From Paenibacillus cymbidii (GTDB taxonomy: Bacteria > Bacillota > Bacilli > Paenibacillales > NBRC-103111), in assembly GCF_004764705.1 (NCBI RefSeq), contig NZ_SHLX01000017.1:161036-225035 (forward strand): a stretch of 64,000 bases of DNA. The letters are read 5' to 3'. Of this stretch, positions 16,547-24,788 are shown piece after piece. The number at the start of each line of letters is the position of its first letter. The stretch's first letter is position 1. The notes under the pieces are model-generated. The model did not search any database. It had not been told where the DNA came from and was given only the letters and a program-made list of their open reading frames with translations. The position numbers and the translations under genes were made by a program.

Positions 16547-17752
16547 ATGGCCAGCGCAGCAGAACTGAAACGCGGCAATTTGCTTGAGCTGATTAATGCG
16601 ATTTGGCGCAAGGAGTCGTTTACGAAGCCGGAGCTCGCCGAACGGACCGAACTGACCGGGGTCACCGTGCACCATGCGGTGAATGAATGGCTCGCCGCAG
16701 GCTTCGTCGTCGAGCAGGGCGCCGCTCGTTCGAACGGCGGCAGGAAAGCGGCGCTCTACCGGATGAACGCCGCATTCGGCTCGATCGTCGGCGTTCACGT
16801 CGGCATTCGCGGCTTTCATGTCGGCGTCTACGATTTGCGGCTGACGCTGCTGCACGGACGCCGCTGCGATGCCGACCTCGTCTACAACCCGTCCGTCATC
16901 GAACGGCTGGCGGCGGAGATCGAAGCCGCCGTCCGCGACAGCGGAGTCGGCGCAGAGCAAGTGCTCGCCGTCGGCATATCGCTGCCGGGTCAGGTCGATT
17001 ACGCGGGCGGCACGGTGCTCAACCTGACCAACGTGCCGCATTGGCGCGGCATCCCGCTGAAGCGGCTGCTGGAGGAACGGCTTGGCGTCGACGTTATTCC
17101 CGACAACGACAACTGCGGCACGATTCTTGCGGCCAAATGGCTGGGGCTGATGAAAGAGCGGGCGGACGCCGTTTACCTGTCCATCGGCGACGGTGTCGGC
17201 ACGGGGGTCATGGCGCAAGGGAAGGTCGTGCGCGGCAAACATGCGAACGTCGGCGAAATCGGCCATATGACCGTCGATTACAACGGCGCGCCGTGCAATT
17301 GCGGCGGCCGCGGCTGCATCGAAACCGTCGCTTCGAACCGCGCCGTGCTGGCCAGGCTGCAAGCCGCTCTGCCGCAAGCGGGAGCCGCCGCTCCAAGGCA
17401 GCTTGCCGACTATGTGGCGCTGGCGCGCGAAGGCGATCGCACGGCGCAACGCATTTTCCGCGAAACCGCCGCGTTCGTTGGCCTTGCGCTCGATATTGCG
17501 GTCAAGGCGTACGATCCCGAGTTGATGATTGTGCAGAACGACTGGCTGCCTCATTTTCCGGAGTTGTTCGCCGAATTGGTTGACGGGGTGTACGCCAAGT
17601 CGGCCTGGCTGCGGGGCGGCGGGCTGACGGTGTTGCAGAACCCGATTCCCGAACTGGAAGCGATCGGGGCGGCGGCGCTGGTGAAGGAGCGATTGGCGGC
17701 GGAGGTGGCCGGCAACCCGCTGCTCGCCCGCTTGACGGCGACACACAGATGA
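16547..17752 (+). CDS. ROK family transcriptional regulator
   Basis: A 401-residue ROK repressor: winged helix at residues about 8-60 (KPELAERTELTGVTVHHAVN), then a ROK domain with VGISLPGQVD, PDNDNCGTILAAKW and the intact zinc signature GEIGHMTVDYNGAPCNCGGR with GCIE (about 240-265). GGAGG precedes the ATG. It differs from the repressor at 10875 in keeping the metal cysteines. The alcohol dehydrogenase gene starts 15 bases downstream, so the pair form an operon and a polyol or sugar is the probable inducer. Confidence 0.88.
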   Translation: MASAAELKRGNLLELINAIWRKESFTKPELAERTELTGVTVHHAVNEWLAAGFVVEQGAARSNGGRKAALYRMNAAFGSIVGVHVGIRGFHVGVYDLRLTLLHGRRCDADLVYNPSVIERLAAEIEAAVRDSGVGAEQVLAVGISLPGQVDYAGGTVLNLTNVPHWRGIPLKRLLEERLGVDVIPDNDNCGTILAAKWLGLMKERADAVYLSIGDGVGTGVMAQGKVVRGKHANVGEIGHMTVDYNGAPCNCGGRGCIETVASNRAVLARLQAALPQAGAAAPRQLADYVALAREGDRTAQRIFRETAAFVGLALDIAVKAYDPELMIVQNDWLPHFPELFAELVDGVYAKSAWLRGGGLTVLQNPIPELEAIGAAALVKERLAAEVAGNPLLARLTATHR

Positions 17753-17767
17753 CACAGAGGAGGCTAT

Positions 17768-18811
17768 ATGAAGATGAACGATAACAGGATGAACGCCATC
17801 GTTTTTGAAGCGCCCGGGCAACTGGCCTACCGCCAGGTGGAGCGTCCGGTTTGCGGCCCGGACGAAGTGATCGTCCGCATCCGGCGGATCGGCATTTGCG
17901 GCACGGATGTGGAGATGTTTCACGGGCATATCCACAAGGCTAAATTCCCGATTATCCCCGGTCACGAATGGGCCGGCGAAATCGTCGAGCTCGGCGGCGC
18001 AGTAAGCGGCTACCGCATCGGCGACCGGGTCGTCGGCGAAACGACGATTTCCTGCGGCCGCTGCCGCAGGTGCCGGAGCGGCGCTTACAACATGTGCGAG
18101 CGGCTGTCCGAGAACGGCATCTTCGGCAAAAACGGCGCCGCCTGCGAGTACATGGCGTTCCCGGTTCACGGCATGCACCGGTTCGACAGCCGGCTCAGCT
18201 ACGACCAGGCGTGCCTGATCGAACCGTCGGCGGTCGCGTTCCGCGGCCTGGAGAAGCTCGGCCTGTCGCAGCAGGATACGCTGGCCGTCATCGGGCCCGG
18301 CACGATCGGGCTGCTGACGGTAGCGGCTGCCAAACATCGCGGCGTGCGCAAGGTCGTGCTGGTCGGCTTTCAGGAAAGCCGGCTGCAGCTCGGCCTCAAG
18401 CTCGGCGCGGACGAAATCATCGATTTGAGCAGGGAATCGTACGCAGAGCGGGCGCTTGAAGCGACGAACGGCGACTTGTTCAGCGCGGTGGTCGAAGCGT
18501 CGGGCAACGCCGAAGCGTGCGAGCAGCTATTTTCCATCGTCGGCCCCGGCAGCAAGGTACTGCTGCTCGGCACTTACGGCGAAAAGCTGCCGCGCATCGA
18601 CGCCAACAAAATCGTCGACAACGACATGGTCATTCACGGCTCGCTCAGCAGCCCGGGCGTCTGGGACGCCGTCGTTGACTGGATGGAATCGACCTCTTTG
18701 CCGGTTACCGATCTGATCACGCATCATTTTGCGTTGTCCGAATACGAAGCCGCGCTGCGCCTGATCGAAAAACGCGACCCCTCTGTGCTGAAAGTCATGC
18801 TGGAGCCGTAA
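17768..18811 (+). CDS. Zinc-dependent alcohol/polyol dehydrogenase (MDR family)
   Basis: A 347-residue medium-chain dehydrogenase. Catalytic zinc ligands are in GICGTDVEMFHG and GHEWAGEI (about 60-67); structural zinc cysteines are in CGRCRRCRSGAYNMC (about 96-110). The NAD-binding loop is AVIGPGTIGLL (about 176). This pattern is shared by sorbitol, threonine and galactitol-phosphate dehydrogenases. A GAGGAGG site precedes the start; a second ATG two codons later is possible. Co-transcription with a ROK regulator points to polyol or sugar catabolism. Confidence 0.88.
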   Translation: MKMNDNRMNAIVFEAPGQLAYRQVERPVCGPDEVIVRIRRIGICGTDVEMFHGHIHKAKFPIIPGHEWAGEIVELGGAVSGYRIGDRVVGETTISCGRCRRCRSGAYNMCERLSENGIFGKNGAACEYMAFPVHGMHRFDSRLSYDQACLIEPSAVAFRGLEKLGLSQQDTLAVIGPGTIGLLTVAAAKHRGVRKVVLVGFQESRLQLGLKLGADEIIDLSRESYAERALEATNGDLFSAVVEASGNAEACEQLFSIVGPGSKVLLLGTYGEKLPRIDANKIVDNDMVIHGSLSSPGVWDAVVDWMESTSLPVTDLITHHFALSEYEAALRLIEKRDPSVLKVMLEP

Positions 18812-18892
18812 ACGAACTCGCGCCGCGAACATTAAAGTTTCATTAAAAACGTTTCATTGCTTCGCGTTAAGGTTACTAATCAAAAGACGACA

Positions 18893-18918
18893 AAGCCGGT
18901 TGCCGCGTGCGCCGGCTT
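18893..18918 (+). terminator. Candidate terminator after the dehydrogenase gene
   Basis: Stem AAGCCGG / CCGGCTT with a 12-base loop, followed by a short AT stretch. The remaining 18919-19104 region contains an AT-rich promoter-like stretch (TATACT at 19020-19025) with no clear -35 match. Confidence 0.45.
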
Positions 18919-19104
18919 ATTCGGCGCGGCCCCGCGGAGGTGGAAGTTGCTGCATCGTTTTCCTGAATCTAGATATGGAAATGTAAGGAAACTCTAATGA
19001 AGCATTAATAAAATCTCCCTATACTGCCCATAACGAGTTGTTTGGGACTGCTTGTTTGCTGCCGCGCGTCAAGCGAGAGAAAGAAAGAAGGGAGAGAACC
19101 TCTT

Positions 19105-21324
19105 GTGACTGTAGTCAAAAAAATCAGGAAACGCACCACGGCGTTTTTTGCCGCGCATCGTCCGTTGTCGCTGCTGTTCGGAGCCGTGCTGCTCGTTGCG
19201 GGGGCGCTGCTGCTCGCCGCCGGCGTGGAGCTGATCCAACGCGGTTCGGCGCATGCGGTATGGACGTGGATCGACGGAAACCGCCACTCCTACTACATGA
19301 ATGCGGGGATCGACTTTTTTGTCCTGCTGCTGATTTATTGTCTCGTCGGCTCGTTATTCCTTGGCCTGTCGTTGACCGCGCTTTTATTATTCGTCGTTTC
19401 GCTCGTCAGTTATTATAAAACGAAGCTCATCGGCGACCCGTTTATGCCCTGGGACCTGTTTCTCAAGAAAGAGGGCATGGACATTATTCCGCTCGTAACC
19501 GGCACCTCCGCCATGCTCAAGCTGGCGTATGTCGTGGCGATTGCGCTGGCTGTCATGCTGTTCCGGCTGTTCCTGCCGAAGCTGAAGCTGCCGATCGTCT
19601 ATCGCGGGCTTGCGGCGCTGGTCGCCTGCTTCATGCTGTATTCGCTTAGCTTCAAACCTGTCTGGACGGGCGATGTCGCGAACAAGCTGGGCATCCAGGA
19701 CATCAACTGGAACCAGGCGCAAAATTACGACGTCAACGGCGTTACCCTCGGCTTCGCCATGAACGTGAAAAACGCGGTCGTGCCGAAGCCGCCCGGCTAC
19801 AACCAGGCAGCGGTGGAGACGATCGCCGCGGCGCTGCCGGCCAGCCTGACTGCCGGCCGCGAGGACGTGGCCGTGGCCAAATCCGGCGGCTTGCAGCCGA
19901 ACGTCATCTTCATCATGAGCGAGTCGTTCTGGGATCCGACGTTGCTTCCCGACATTACGTTCAGCGAGGACCCGCTGCCGACGATCCACAAGCTGCAGCA
20001 AACGACAACGTCCGGCTATCTGCTGTCGCCCCAGTTTGGCGGGGGTACGGCCAACGTCGAGTTCGAGGTGCTGACGGGCGAATCGATGAGCCTGCTGCCG
20101 GCAGGTTCGATTCCGTACCAGCAATACATCGGCCGTCCGACGCCGAGCCTGGCCAGCTATTTTGGCGATCAAGGGTATAAAAGCATGGGGATTCACACGT
20201 ACGAAGGCTGGTTCTGGAACCGCAACACCGTGTACAAGAATCTCGGCTTCCAAAGCTTCATGAGCAAGGAATACTTCTCGAATCCATCTTACAGCGGCGG
20301 CTTCATCTCCGACGACGAGATGGCGAACGCCGTGATCAAACAAGTCGACAGTACGGATAAGCCGATGTTCATCTACAGCGTCACGATGCAGAACCATGGG
20401 CCGTACGACATGGAGCGCTACTCGACCAACCCGATTACGGCAACGGGCGACAAATTGACGGCCGATTCCAAATCGATGCTGGAGATGTACACGCACGGCG
20501 CGCACGAAGCGGATCAAAGCTTGCAGAAGCTGATCGACCACTTCTCTTTATCCGACGAGCCGACGGTCATCGTTTTTTACGGCGATCACCTGCCGATGCT
20601 CGGCTACGATTACGAAATTTACCGTCAGGGCGGTTTTGTCGGCTCCGCCAATTCGGCGGAATGGTCGCTTGAAGAAACCCGGAAGATGCACAGCACGCCG
20701 CTCGTCATGTGGTCGAACTTCCCGATGGAGACGGAGAAGCTGCCGGCGGTCAGCAGCTCGTTCCTCGGCTCGTACGTGCTGGACCGTCTCGGCATGCAGC
20801 AGCCGGCGCAGTTCGCGTTCAACTACGATCTATATACGAAAATGCCCGGTCTGCTGAAAAATCTGGTCGTCGGCGCAGACGGCGAACTGCACGCCCAAGT
20901 GCCGGAAACGTTCCAGAACGAAGTGAACCAATACCGCGATCTGCAATACGATACGCTGTTTGGGAAACAGTTCCTGCAGCAGATCACGAACGAAAACTTC
21001 CTGGTCAACTATCCGGTGCAAGGCTACAACGAAGAGTTTACGGACGTTGCGATCACCAGTATCGAGCAGAAAGAACTGGCTTCCGGCGAAATCGAGCTGA
21101 CCATCTCCGGCAAAAACTTCTACGACGGCGCTTATGCGGTCGTAAACGGCAAGAAGGTGGCGCCGGACAGCTTGTCGTCCGACACGATGGTCATTTCGGT
21201 GACGAAGGATCTGCTCAAAAAGCAGGACAGTTTATCGATTCAAGTGAAACAATTGAACTCGAAAAATGTGCAGCTTGCGCAGTCGAACGTCGTGCAAGTC
21301 GACGTCAACCGCCCGCCGGTATAG
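19105..21324 (+). CDS. LTA synthase family phosphoglycerol transferase with C-terminal beta domain
   Basis: A 739-residue polytopic enzyme of the LtaS/sulfatase-like family, which polymerises or transfers glycerol phosphate from phosphatidylglycerol outside the membrane. Five membrane helices occupy about residues 20-185. The extracellular catalytic domain holds IFIMSESFWDP (metal), the nucleophile Thr in GGGTANVEFEVLTG (about 314), IYSVTMQNHGPY and FYGDHLPMLG. After the usual end there are about 90 residues resembling an IPT/TIG beta domain (IELTISGKNFYDGAYAVVNG), which is unusual. The frame opens at 19042, but AAGGGAG before GTG 19105 and the lysine-rich start favour 19105. Confidence 0.88.
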   Translation: MTVVKKIRKRTTAFFAAHRPLSLLFGAVLLVAGALLLAAGVELIQRGSAHAVWTWIDGNRHSYYMNAGIDFFVLLLIYCLVGSLFLGLSLTALLLFVVSLVSYYKTKLIGDPFMPWDLFLKKEGMDIIPLVTGTSAMLKLAYVVAIALAVMLFRLFLPKLKLPIVYRGLAALVACFMLYSLSFKPVWTGDVANKLGIQDINWNQAQNYDVNGVTLGFAMNVKNAVVPKPPGYNQAAVETIAAALPASLTAGREDVAVAKSGGLQPNVIFIMSESFWDPTLLPDITFSEDPLPTIHKLQQTTTSGYLLSPQFGGGTANVEFEVLTGESMSLLPAGSIPYQQYIGRPTPSLASYFGDQGYKSMGIHTYEGWFWNRNTVYKNLGFQSFMSKEYFSNPSYSGGFISDDEMANAVIKQVDSTDKPMFIYSVTMQNHGPYDMERYSTNPITATGDKLTADSKSMLEMYTHGAHEADQSLQKLIDHFSLSDEPTVIVFYGDHLPMLGYDYEIYRQGGFVGSANSAEWSLEETRKMHSTPLVMWSNFPMETEKLPAVSSSFLGSYVLDRLGMQQPAQFAFNYDLYTKMPGLLKNLVVGADGELHAQVPETFQNEVNQYRDLQYDTLFGKQFLQQITNENFLVNYPVQGYNEEFTDVAITSIEQKELASGEIELTISGKNFYDGAYAVVNGKKVAPDSLSSDTMVISVTKDLLKKQDSLSIQVKQLNSKNVQLAQSNVVQVDVNRPPV

Positions 21325-21342
21325 GCCGCCGCGGCTGCAATG

Positions 21343-21389
21343 AAAAACCGCCCCATCCCGCACTGCCGCGGCGAGAGGGGCGGTTTTTT
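21343..21389. terminator. Bidirectional terminator
   Basis: AAAAACCGCCCC and GGGGCGGTTTTTT form a 12-bp stem between the convergent LTA-synthase and SDR genes, with T-tracts on both strands. Confidence 0.85.
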
Positions 21390-21409
21390 GCGCTGCGGTC
21401 GCCGGCGGT

Positions 21410-22201
21410 TCAGCCGCGAATCAACGATTCGGCGCCGTCGATGTAAATTTCCGTGCCGGTGATGTGCGACGACTCGTCGCCGGCGAGGAACAGCGCCAAC
21501 TCGGCTACCTGCTCGGGCGACCCGGGCTTATGCGTCAGCGGTATGTCGCCGCCGTCCGGGAATTGCACCGGAATGCGGATTTCCTCCACTTCCGGCGTCG
21601 GGTGCGTGCTCTCGTCGATATGCGTACGGATTGCACCGGGACAGATAGCGTTGACGCGAATGCGGTACCGTGCCAGCTCGAGCGCCGCCATCTTCATAAA
21701 CGCGACTTGTCCGGCTTTGCTTGTGCTGTAGGCCGAGAAGCCGAAGTTCGAGAAGATGCGGTTGCCGTTCACCGAGCTGGTGACGATGATGCTGCCGCCT
21801 TGCTGTTTGAGCAGCGGGACGGCGTATTTGACGGTGAGGAAGGTGCCTTTCAGGTTGATGTCGATCGTCCGGCTCCATTCCTCGGGCTCCATCTCTTCGA
21901 TCGGCGCCAGCACGCCGTTGATGCCGGCGTTGGCGAACACGATATCGAGCCGGCCGAACTGCCGGTTCGCTTGCTCGAACGCCGCCTCGACGCCGGTCGG
22001 GTCGGCGACGTCCGTCAGCGCAATGAAGCATGCGGCGCCTTCCCGCTCGATTGCGTGCCGCGTCTCTTCGGCGCGCGCTTTATCGCGCTCTACGATGCAC
22101 ACCGACGCGCCGTGGCGGGCAAAAGCAAGCGCCGCGCCGCGGCCGATGCCCGAGCCGCCGCCGGTGACAAGCGCCGCTTTGCCGTTCAATCGTTTGGACA
22201 T
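21410..22201 (-). CDS. SDR family NAD(P)-dependent oxidoreductase
   Basis: A 263-residue short-chain dehydrogenase. Cofactor motif TGGGSGIGRG (about 13-22), FANAGING, the catalytic Ser in VTSSVNG and YSTSK (Tyr/Lys, about 158-162) are all present. The acid after the second strand, in VERD, favours NAD. AAAGGAGG lies nine bases before the ATG. It appears to be a single-gene unit; the substrate is unknown, with 3-oxoacyl or sugar alcohol substrates both possible. Confidence 0.88.
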   Translation of the reverse strand: MSKRLNGKAALVTGGGSGIGRGAALAFARHGASVCIVERDKARAEETRHAIEREGAACFIALTDVADPTGVEAAFEQANRQFGRLDIVFANAGINGVLAPIEEMEPEEWSRTIDINLKGTFLTVKYAVPLLKQQGGSIIVTSSVNGNRIFSNFGFSAYSTSKAGQVAFMKMAALELARYRIRVNAICPGAIRTHIDESTHPTPEVEEIRIPVQFPDGGDIPLTHKPGSPEQVAELALFLAGDESSHITGTEIYIDGAESLIRG

Positions 22202-22332
22202 GATTGCGATGCCTCCTTTTGGGCTTCTTTGAGTTTTGAATTGGGGTCAAGATGAATTTACACGTCCTGCGCTTGACGCAAACTGGCGATATTGCCCGGA
22301 AAAATATTTTTTCGGTGCGATGAAACTTCCAT

Positions 22333-22347
22333 GACGTTCGAAACGTC
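22333..22347 (-). promoter_or_regulatory. Inverted repeat before the SDR gene
   Basis: GACGTT-CGA-AACGTC overlaps a minus-strand TTGACG that could serve as -35. It lies about 135 bases before the SDR start and may be an operator. Nothing else was recognised in 22202-22460. Confidence 0.3.
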
Positions 22348-22462
22348 AATAAGGGTATGAACGAAAGGTTGGTTTAGTTTGTCTGGGAAGCGGCGGATTT
22401 AACCGCTGTTTCATAGGCGAAGGAACGGGGTATAAGAGGGTAAGAGCGGCAGGAGGCATGGA

Positions 22463-22513
22463 AAAAGCCCCAACCGCGTTTGGACCGGAAGGTCTGCCGC
22501 AGCCAGGGCTTTT
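22463..22513 (-). terminator. Terminator of the NlpC/P60 gene
   Basis: AAAAGCCC and GGGCTTTT arms flank a 35-base loop that itself contains short GC pairs. It sits just after the stop codon of the hydrolase, with a T-run on the minus strand. Confidence 0.6.
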
Positions 22514-22526
22514 GGGAATATGGGTG

Positions 22527-23006
22527 TTACTGCGCTTCCTCGATCTCTTTCGTCAAGTCGTTGTAGAGGTCGTCCCACAGCACGCGTCGGGCGGAAACGT
22601 AACGGGTCGAATAGTACTTGCTGTCGAGCCGGTCGATCGTCACGCCGATATTCGTGGCGGAATGAACGAATTCACCGTTGCCCCAGTAGATGCCGACGTG
22701 GGAGATGCCCGAACCGTCGGTGTTGAAGAATACGAGATCGCCTTTGCGAAGATCGCTTTTGGAGACCCAGTAGCCTTCGGAGTTTTGCGCTTTCGAGCTG
22801 TGCGGCAGGTCCATGTTGAACTGGGAGAAGATGTAGGCGGTGAATCCGGAGCAATCGAAGCCCTTCGGCGTCGTGCCTGCCCAACGATAAGGCGAATCGG
22901 ATACGGCGTCTACCATTCGGTCCAGCTTGGAATCCGCAAAAACGGTTCCCGCCGAAAAACAAAAAAGCGCCACTGCTGCAAAAACAAACAGAAATGCCTT
23001 TTTCAA
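22527..23006 (-). CDS. Secreted NlpC/P60 (C40) peptidoglycan hydrolase
   Basis: A 159-residue endopeptidase that should cut peptide stems of peptidoglycan. The signal peptide is LKKAFLFVFAAVALFCFSAG followed by a TVFA cleavage site. Catalytic residues are Cys in GFDCSGF, His in GISHVGIYWG and His in EFVHSAT. There is no binding domain (SH3/LysM). The frame is open to an ATG at 23090, but that codon lies inside a riboswitch; AAGGAG nine bases before TTG 23006 marks the likely start (TTG 23009 is the alternative). The riboswitch makes c-di-AMP the expected signal. Confidence 0.85.
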   Translation of the reverse strand: MKKAFLFVFAAVALFCFSAGTVFADSKLDRMVDAVSDSPYRWAGTTPKGFDCSGFTAYIFSQFNMDLPHSSKAQNSEGYWVSKSDLRKGDLVFFNTDGSGISHVGIYWGNGEFVHSATNIGVTIDRLDSKYYSTRYVSARRVLWDDLYNDLTKEIEEAQ

Positions 23007-23023
23007 CAAAGACGGCTCCTTCC

Positions 23024-23142
23024 GGATGCCTACGAGGTTAGCTGAGGGTTCGGTTGAAGGTTCCCTATGATCCCTTGCTTTCGAGATCAATTCACCCAGA
23101 AATTGGTTCCCCCGTTTCCCGAAATGCGGGAATTCGGCAAAT
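23024..23142 (-). ncRNA. ydaO-yuaA (c-di-AMP) riboswitch aptamer
   Basis: The minus strand matches the conserved ydaO core in order: TTGCCGAA at the 5' end, ACGGGGGAACC, GGGTGAAT, a variable hairpin (GATCTCGAAAGCAAGGGATC), TAGGGAACCTTC, ACCGAACCC, then AGCTAACC and TAGGCA, where 5' GCC pairs with 3' GGC in P1. It lies in the leader of a cell-wall hydrolase gene, a known ydaO target; c-di-AMP normally turns such genes off. The aptamer ends three bases before the AAGGAG ribosome site region, so the ON/OFF mechanism could be termination or ribosome-site masking. Confidence 0.92.
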
Positions 23143-23219
23143 TTCTATTATTTTTTTTTGCAATCATTTTGCAATAACTTAATATATTCTGCAGGCTTGT
23201 CAGAATTCCTCCCAACGGG

Positions 23220-23255
23220 ACAAAAAAATTCCCGATTTTGGCGGAATTTTTTTGT
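23220..23255. terminator. Strong bidirectional hairpin
   Basis: ACAAAAAAATTCC and GGAATTTTTTTGT form a 13-bp stem downstream of the small coding region at 23327-23590 and upstream of the riboswitch transcript. Both strands have T-runs, typical of a factor-independent terminator. Confidence 0.75.
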
Positions 23256-23326
23256 GTGGACGAATATGCGGGGATGTCGAAGACAAGATTTGGATCAGAT
23301 GCTGTTTCGATACATTTCGACAGCGT

Positions 23327-23590
23327 TTAATGGGGGGCCGCGGAAGCTCCGTGCTGGCGGATGGCGGCGCGCATCGCCAGCTTGCGCATATGGCGCGATT
23401 GCTGGGACGCGTCCAACCGGTAGAAGCCGTTGTCGCGAAACAGTTCGCGCAAGGTGCTTTCGGCCGCCAGCAGCGACTGCCGCTCGTTGCCGAGCAGGGC
23501 GTAGCAGACGCGGTAGCATTCCGTTTCGAGCGAACGGAGGACGGCCGTCCTTGTATGAAGCTGCGTCGTTTCGGTAGGCATGCCGATCAT
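23327..23590 (-). CDS. Small sigma-70-region-2-like protein
   Basis: An 87-residue protein of unknown function. The stretch LETECYRVCYALLGNERQSL, then AAESTLRELF, resembles the region 2 helices of ECF sigma factors, but no region 4 follows, so it cannot be a full sigma factor. Its ATG overlaps the stop of the upstream D,D-carboxypeptidase gene (ATGA), which indicates translational coupling; a second ATG at 23581 is possible. It might be a sporulation or cell-wall regulator, an anti-sigma decoy, or a structural helical protein. Confidence 0.6.
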   Translation of the reverse strand: MIGMPTETTQLHTRTAVLRSLETECYRVCYALLGNERQSLLAAESTLRELFRDNGFYRLDASQQSRHMRKLAMRAAIRQHGASAAPH

Positions 23591-24621
23591 CTCTCTTTGG
23601 ACTTGATGGTGTTGAAGCCGTACGCGAGCAGTTGTGCAGAGTCGGTCCACACGCCAACGCTGGTCGAATGCATCGCCACGGCGATGATGCTGCTGCCGCC
23701 GCGCGTCGCGGAGGAGACCAGGCAGTAACCGGCTTGATCGGTGAAACCGGTTTTGACGCCGGAGACGCCTTGCACGTAGTAACCGCTGTCCGGCTGCAGC
23801 AGCAGGTTGCGGTTGACGAGCGGGAGCGAACCGCCGGCGCCCTGCAACTGGGCGTTGTAAGAGCGTTTCGCCACTATGGTTTGGAAAGCGGGGAGCTTCA
23901 TCGCCGCCTGGGCGATCAGCGCCATGTCACGCGCCGTCGTATAATGGTTTGCGTTGTGCAGGCCGTGCGGGTTGACGAAGTTGGAGCCGGTCGCGCCTGC
24001 TTGTTTGGCGCGGGCGTTCATCAGCGCGACGAAGGCGCGAGTCGCCTTGGCGGCGCTAAGCGACGGCGACTTCTCGCTTTGCCGGCCGATGTAGACGGCG
24101 ACCGCGCGGGCGGCGTCGTTGCCGGAAGGCAGCAGCATCGCGCCGATCAGGTCGACGAGCTTCAGCCGTTCGCCCGGAACAAGGCCGGCCGAGCTTTCGT
24201 CGGCCTCTTCAGGCTTCACTTCGTCGCCGACGGTGACGATGTCGTTCAAATTGCCGCGCTCGATCGCAACGAGCGCCGACAGCACTTTGGTTGTGCTGGC
24301 CGGGTACACTCGCTTCGTGTCGGCGGCGCGGTACAGCACGTCGCCGCTTGCCGCGTCGATCACGATCGCCGCCTTGGCGTCCAGGTTGCCGATGGCGGGC
24401 GTGCCGTCCGTTGCCTTGCCGGCGTTCTTCCCGGCGCCGGCGGCTTCCGCGACGGCCGAAGGTCCGCCGCCGCCTTGCTCCTTGCCGCTGGGGGCTGCGA
24501 CGTCCGCCGCCCAGCCGTGCAGCCGGGTCGTAAGGGCGGCGAACCGTCCGTCAGCGGCGGCCGACCATAACAGCAGCCCGGAGAGCACGGCCAGCAGCGT
24601 CAGTTTGAATCGGTTGGTCAT
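23587..24621 (-). CDS. D-alanyl-D-alanine carboxypeptidase (S11, DacF/PBP5-like)
   Basis: A 344-residue penicillin-binding protein that trims terminal D-Ala from peptidoglycan stems. It has an N-terminal signal/anchor, a Gly/Ala linker, then the catalytic triad: SxxK as PASTTK (Ser109), SGN (166-168) and KTG (290-292). The C-terminal domain is shorter than in classic PBP5, ending soon after AVAMHSTSVG. An in-frame start at 24642 exists, but GGAAGG upstream of the ATG at 24621 favours the shorter form. It overlaps the sigma-like gene and lies behind a two-component system on the same strand. Confidence 0.88.
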   Translation of the reverse strand: MTNRFKLTLLAVLSGLLLWSAAADGRFAALTTRLHGWAADVAAPSGKEQGGGGPSAVAEAAGAGKNAGKATDGTPAIGNLDAKAAIVIDAASGDVLYRAADTKRVYPASTTKVLSALVAIERGNLNDIVTVGDEVKPEEADESSAGLVPGERLKLVDLIGAMLLPSGNDAARAVAVYIGRQSEKSPSLSAAKATRAFVALMNARAKQAGATGSNFVNPHGLHNANHYTTARDMALIAQAAMKLPAFQTIVAKRSYNAQLQGAGGSLPLVNRNLLLQPDSGYYVQGVSGVKTGFTDQAGYCLVSSATRGGSSIIAVAMHSTSVGVWTDSAQLLAYGFNTIKSKER

Positions 24622-24754
24622 CCTATATCGGCCTTCCTTCATCCTCTATTCGCTGTGCTTTTCTCGAATCCTACGATAGCGGATAAGGTTTAAGAGAAGG
24701 ATAAGAATTCGTTAACTTTTCCTTAAGATGCGACGGCGGACGCTGCTGCAGCGC

Positions 24755-24788
24755 AAAAAAAAGAGCCCCTCGTCAGGCTAGGGCTCCT
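24755..24788 (-). terminator. Terminator of the histidine kinase gene
   Basis: On the minus strand GAGCCC, overlapping the last codons, pairs with GGGCTC and is followed by eight T. The hairpin begins inside the coding region. It separates the two-component operon from the carboxypeptidase. Confidence 0.7.

Noticed and set aside
16526..18337. A 603-codon open frame on the minus strand
   Set aside because: Antisense to the ROK regulator and dehydrogenase genes, without motif or ribosome site.
22527..23090. ATG start at 23090 for the NlpC/P60 gene
   Set aside because: It lies inside the ydaO aptamer and the added residues do not resemble a signal peptide start.
23327..23650. Longer form of the sigma-like protein starting at 23650
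   Set aside because: It would overlap the carboxypeptidase gene by 64 bases; the ATGA overlap at 23590 is the usual coupling arrangement.
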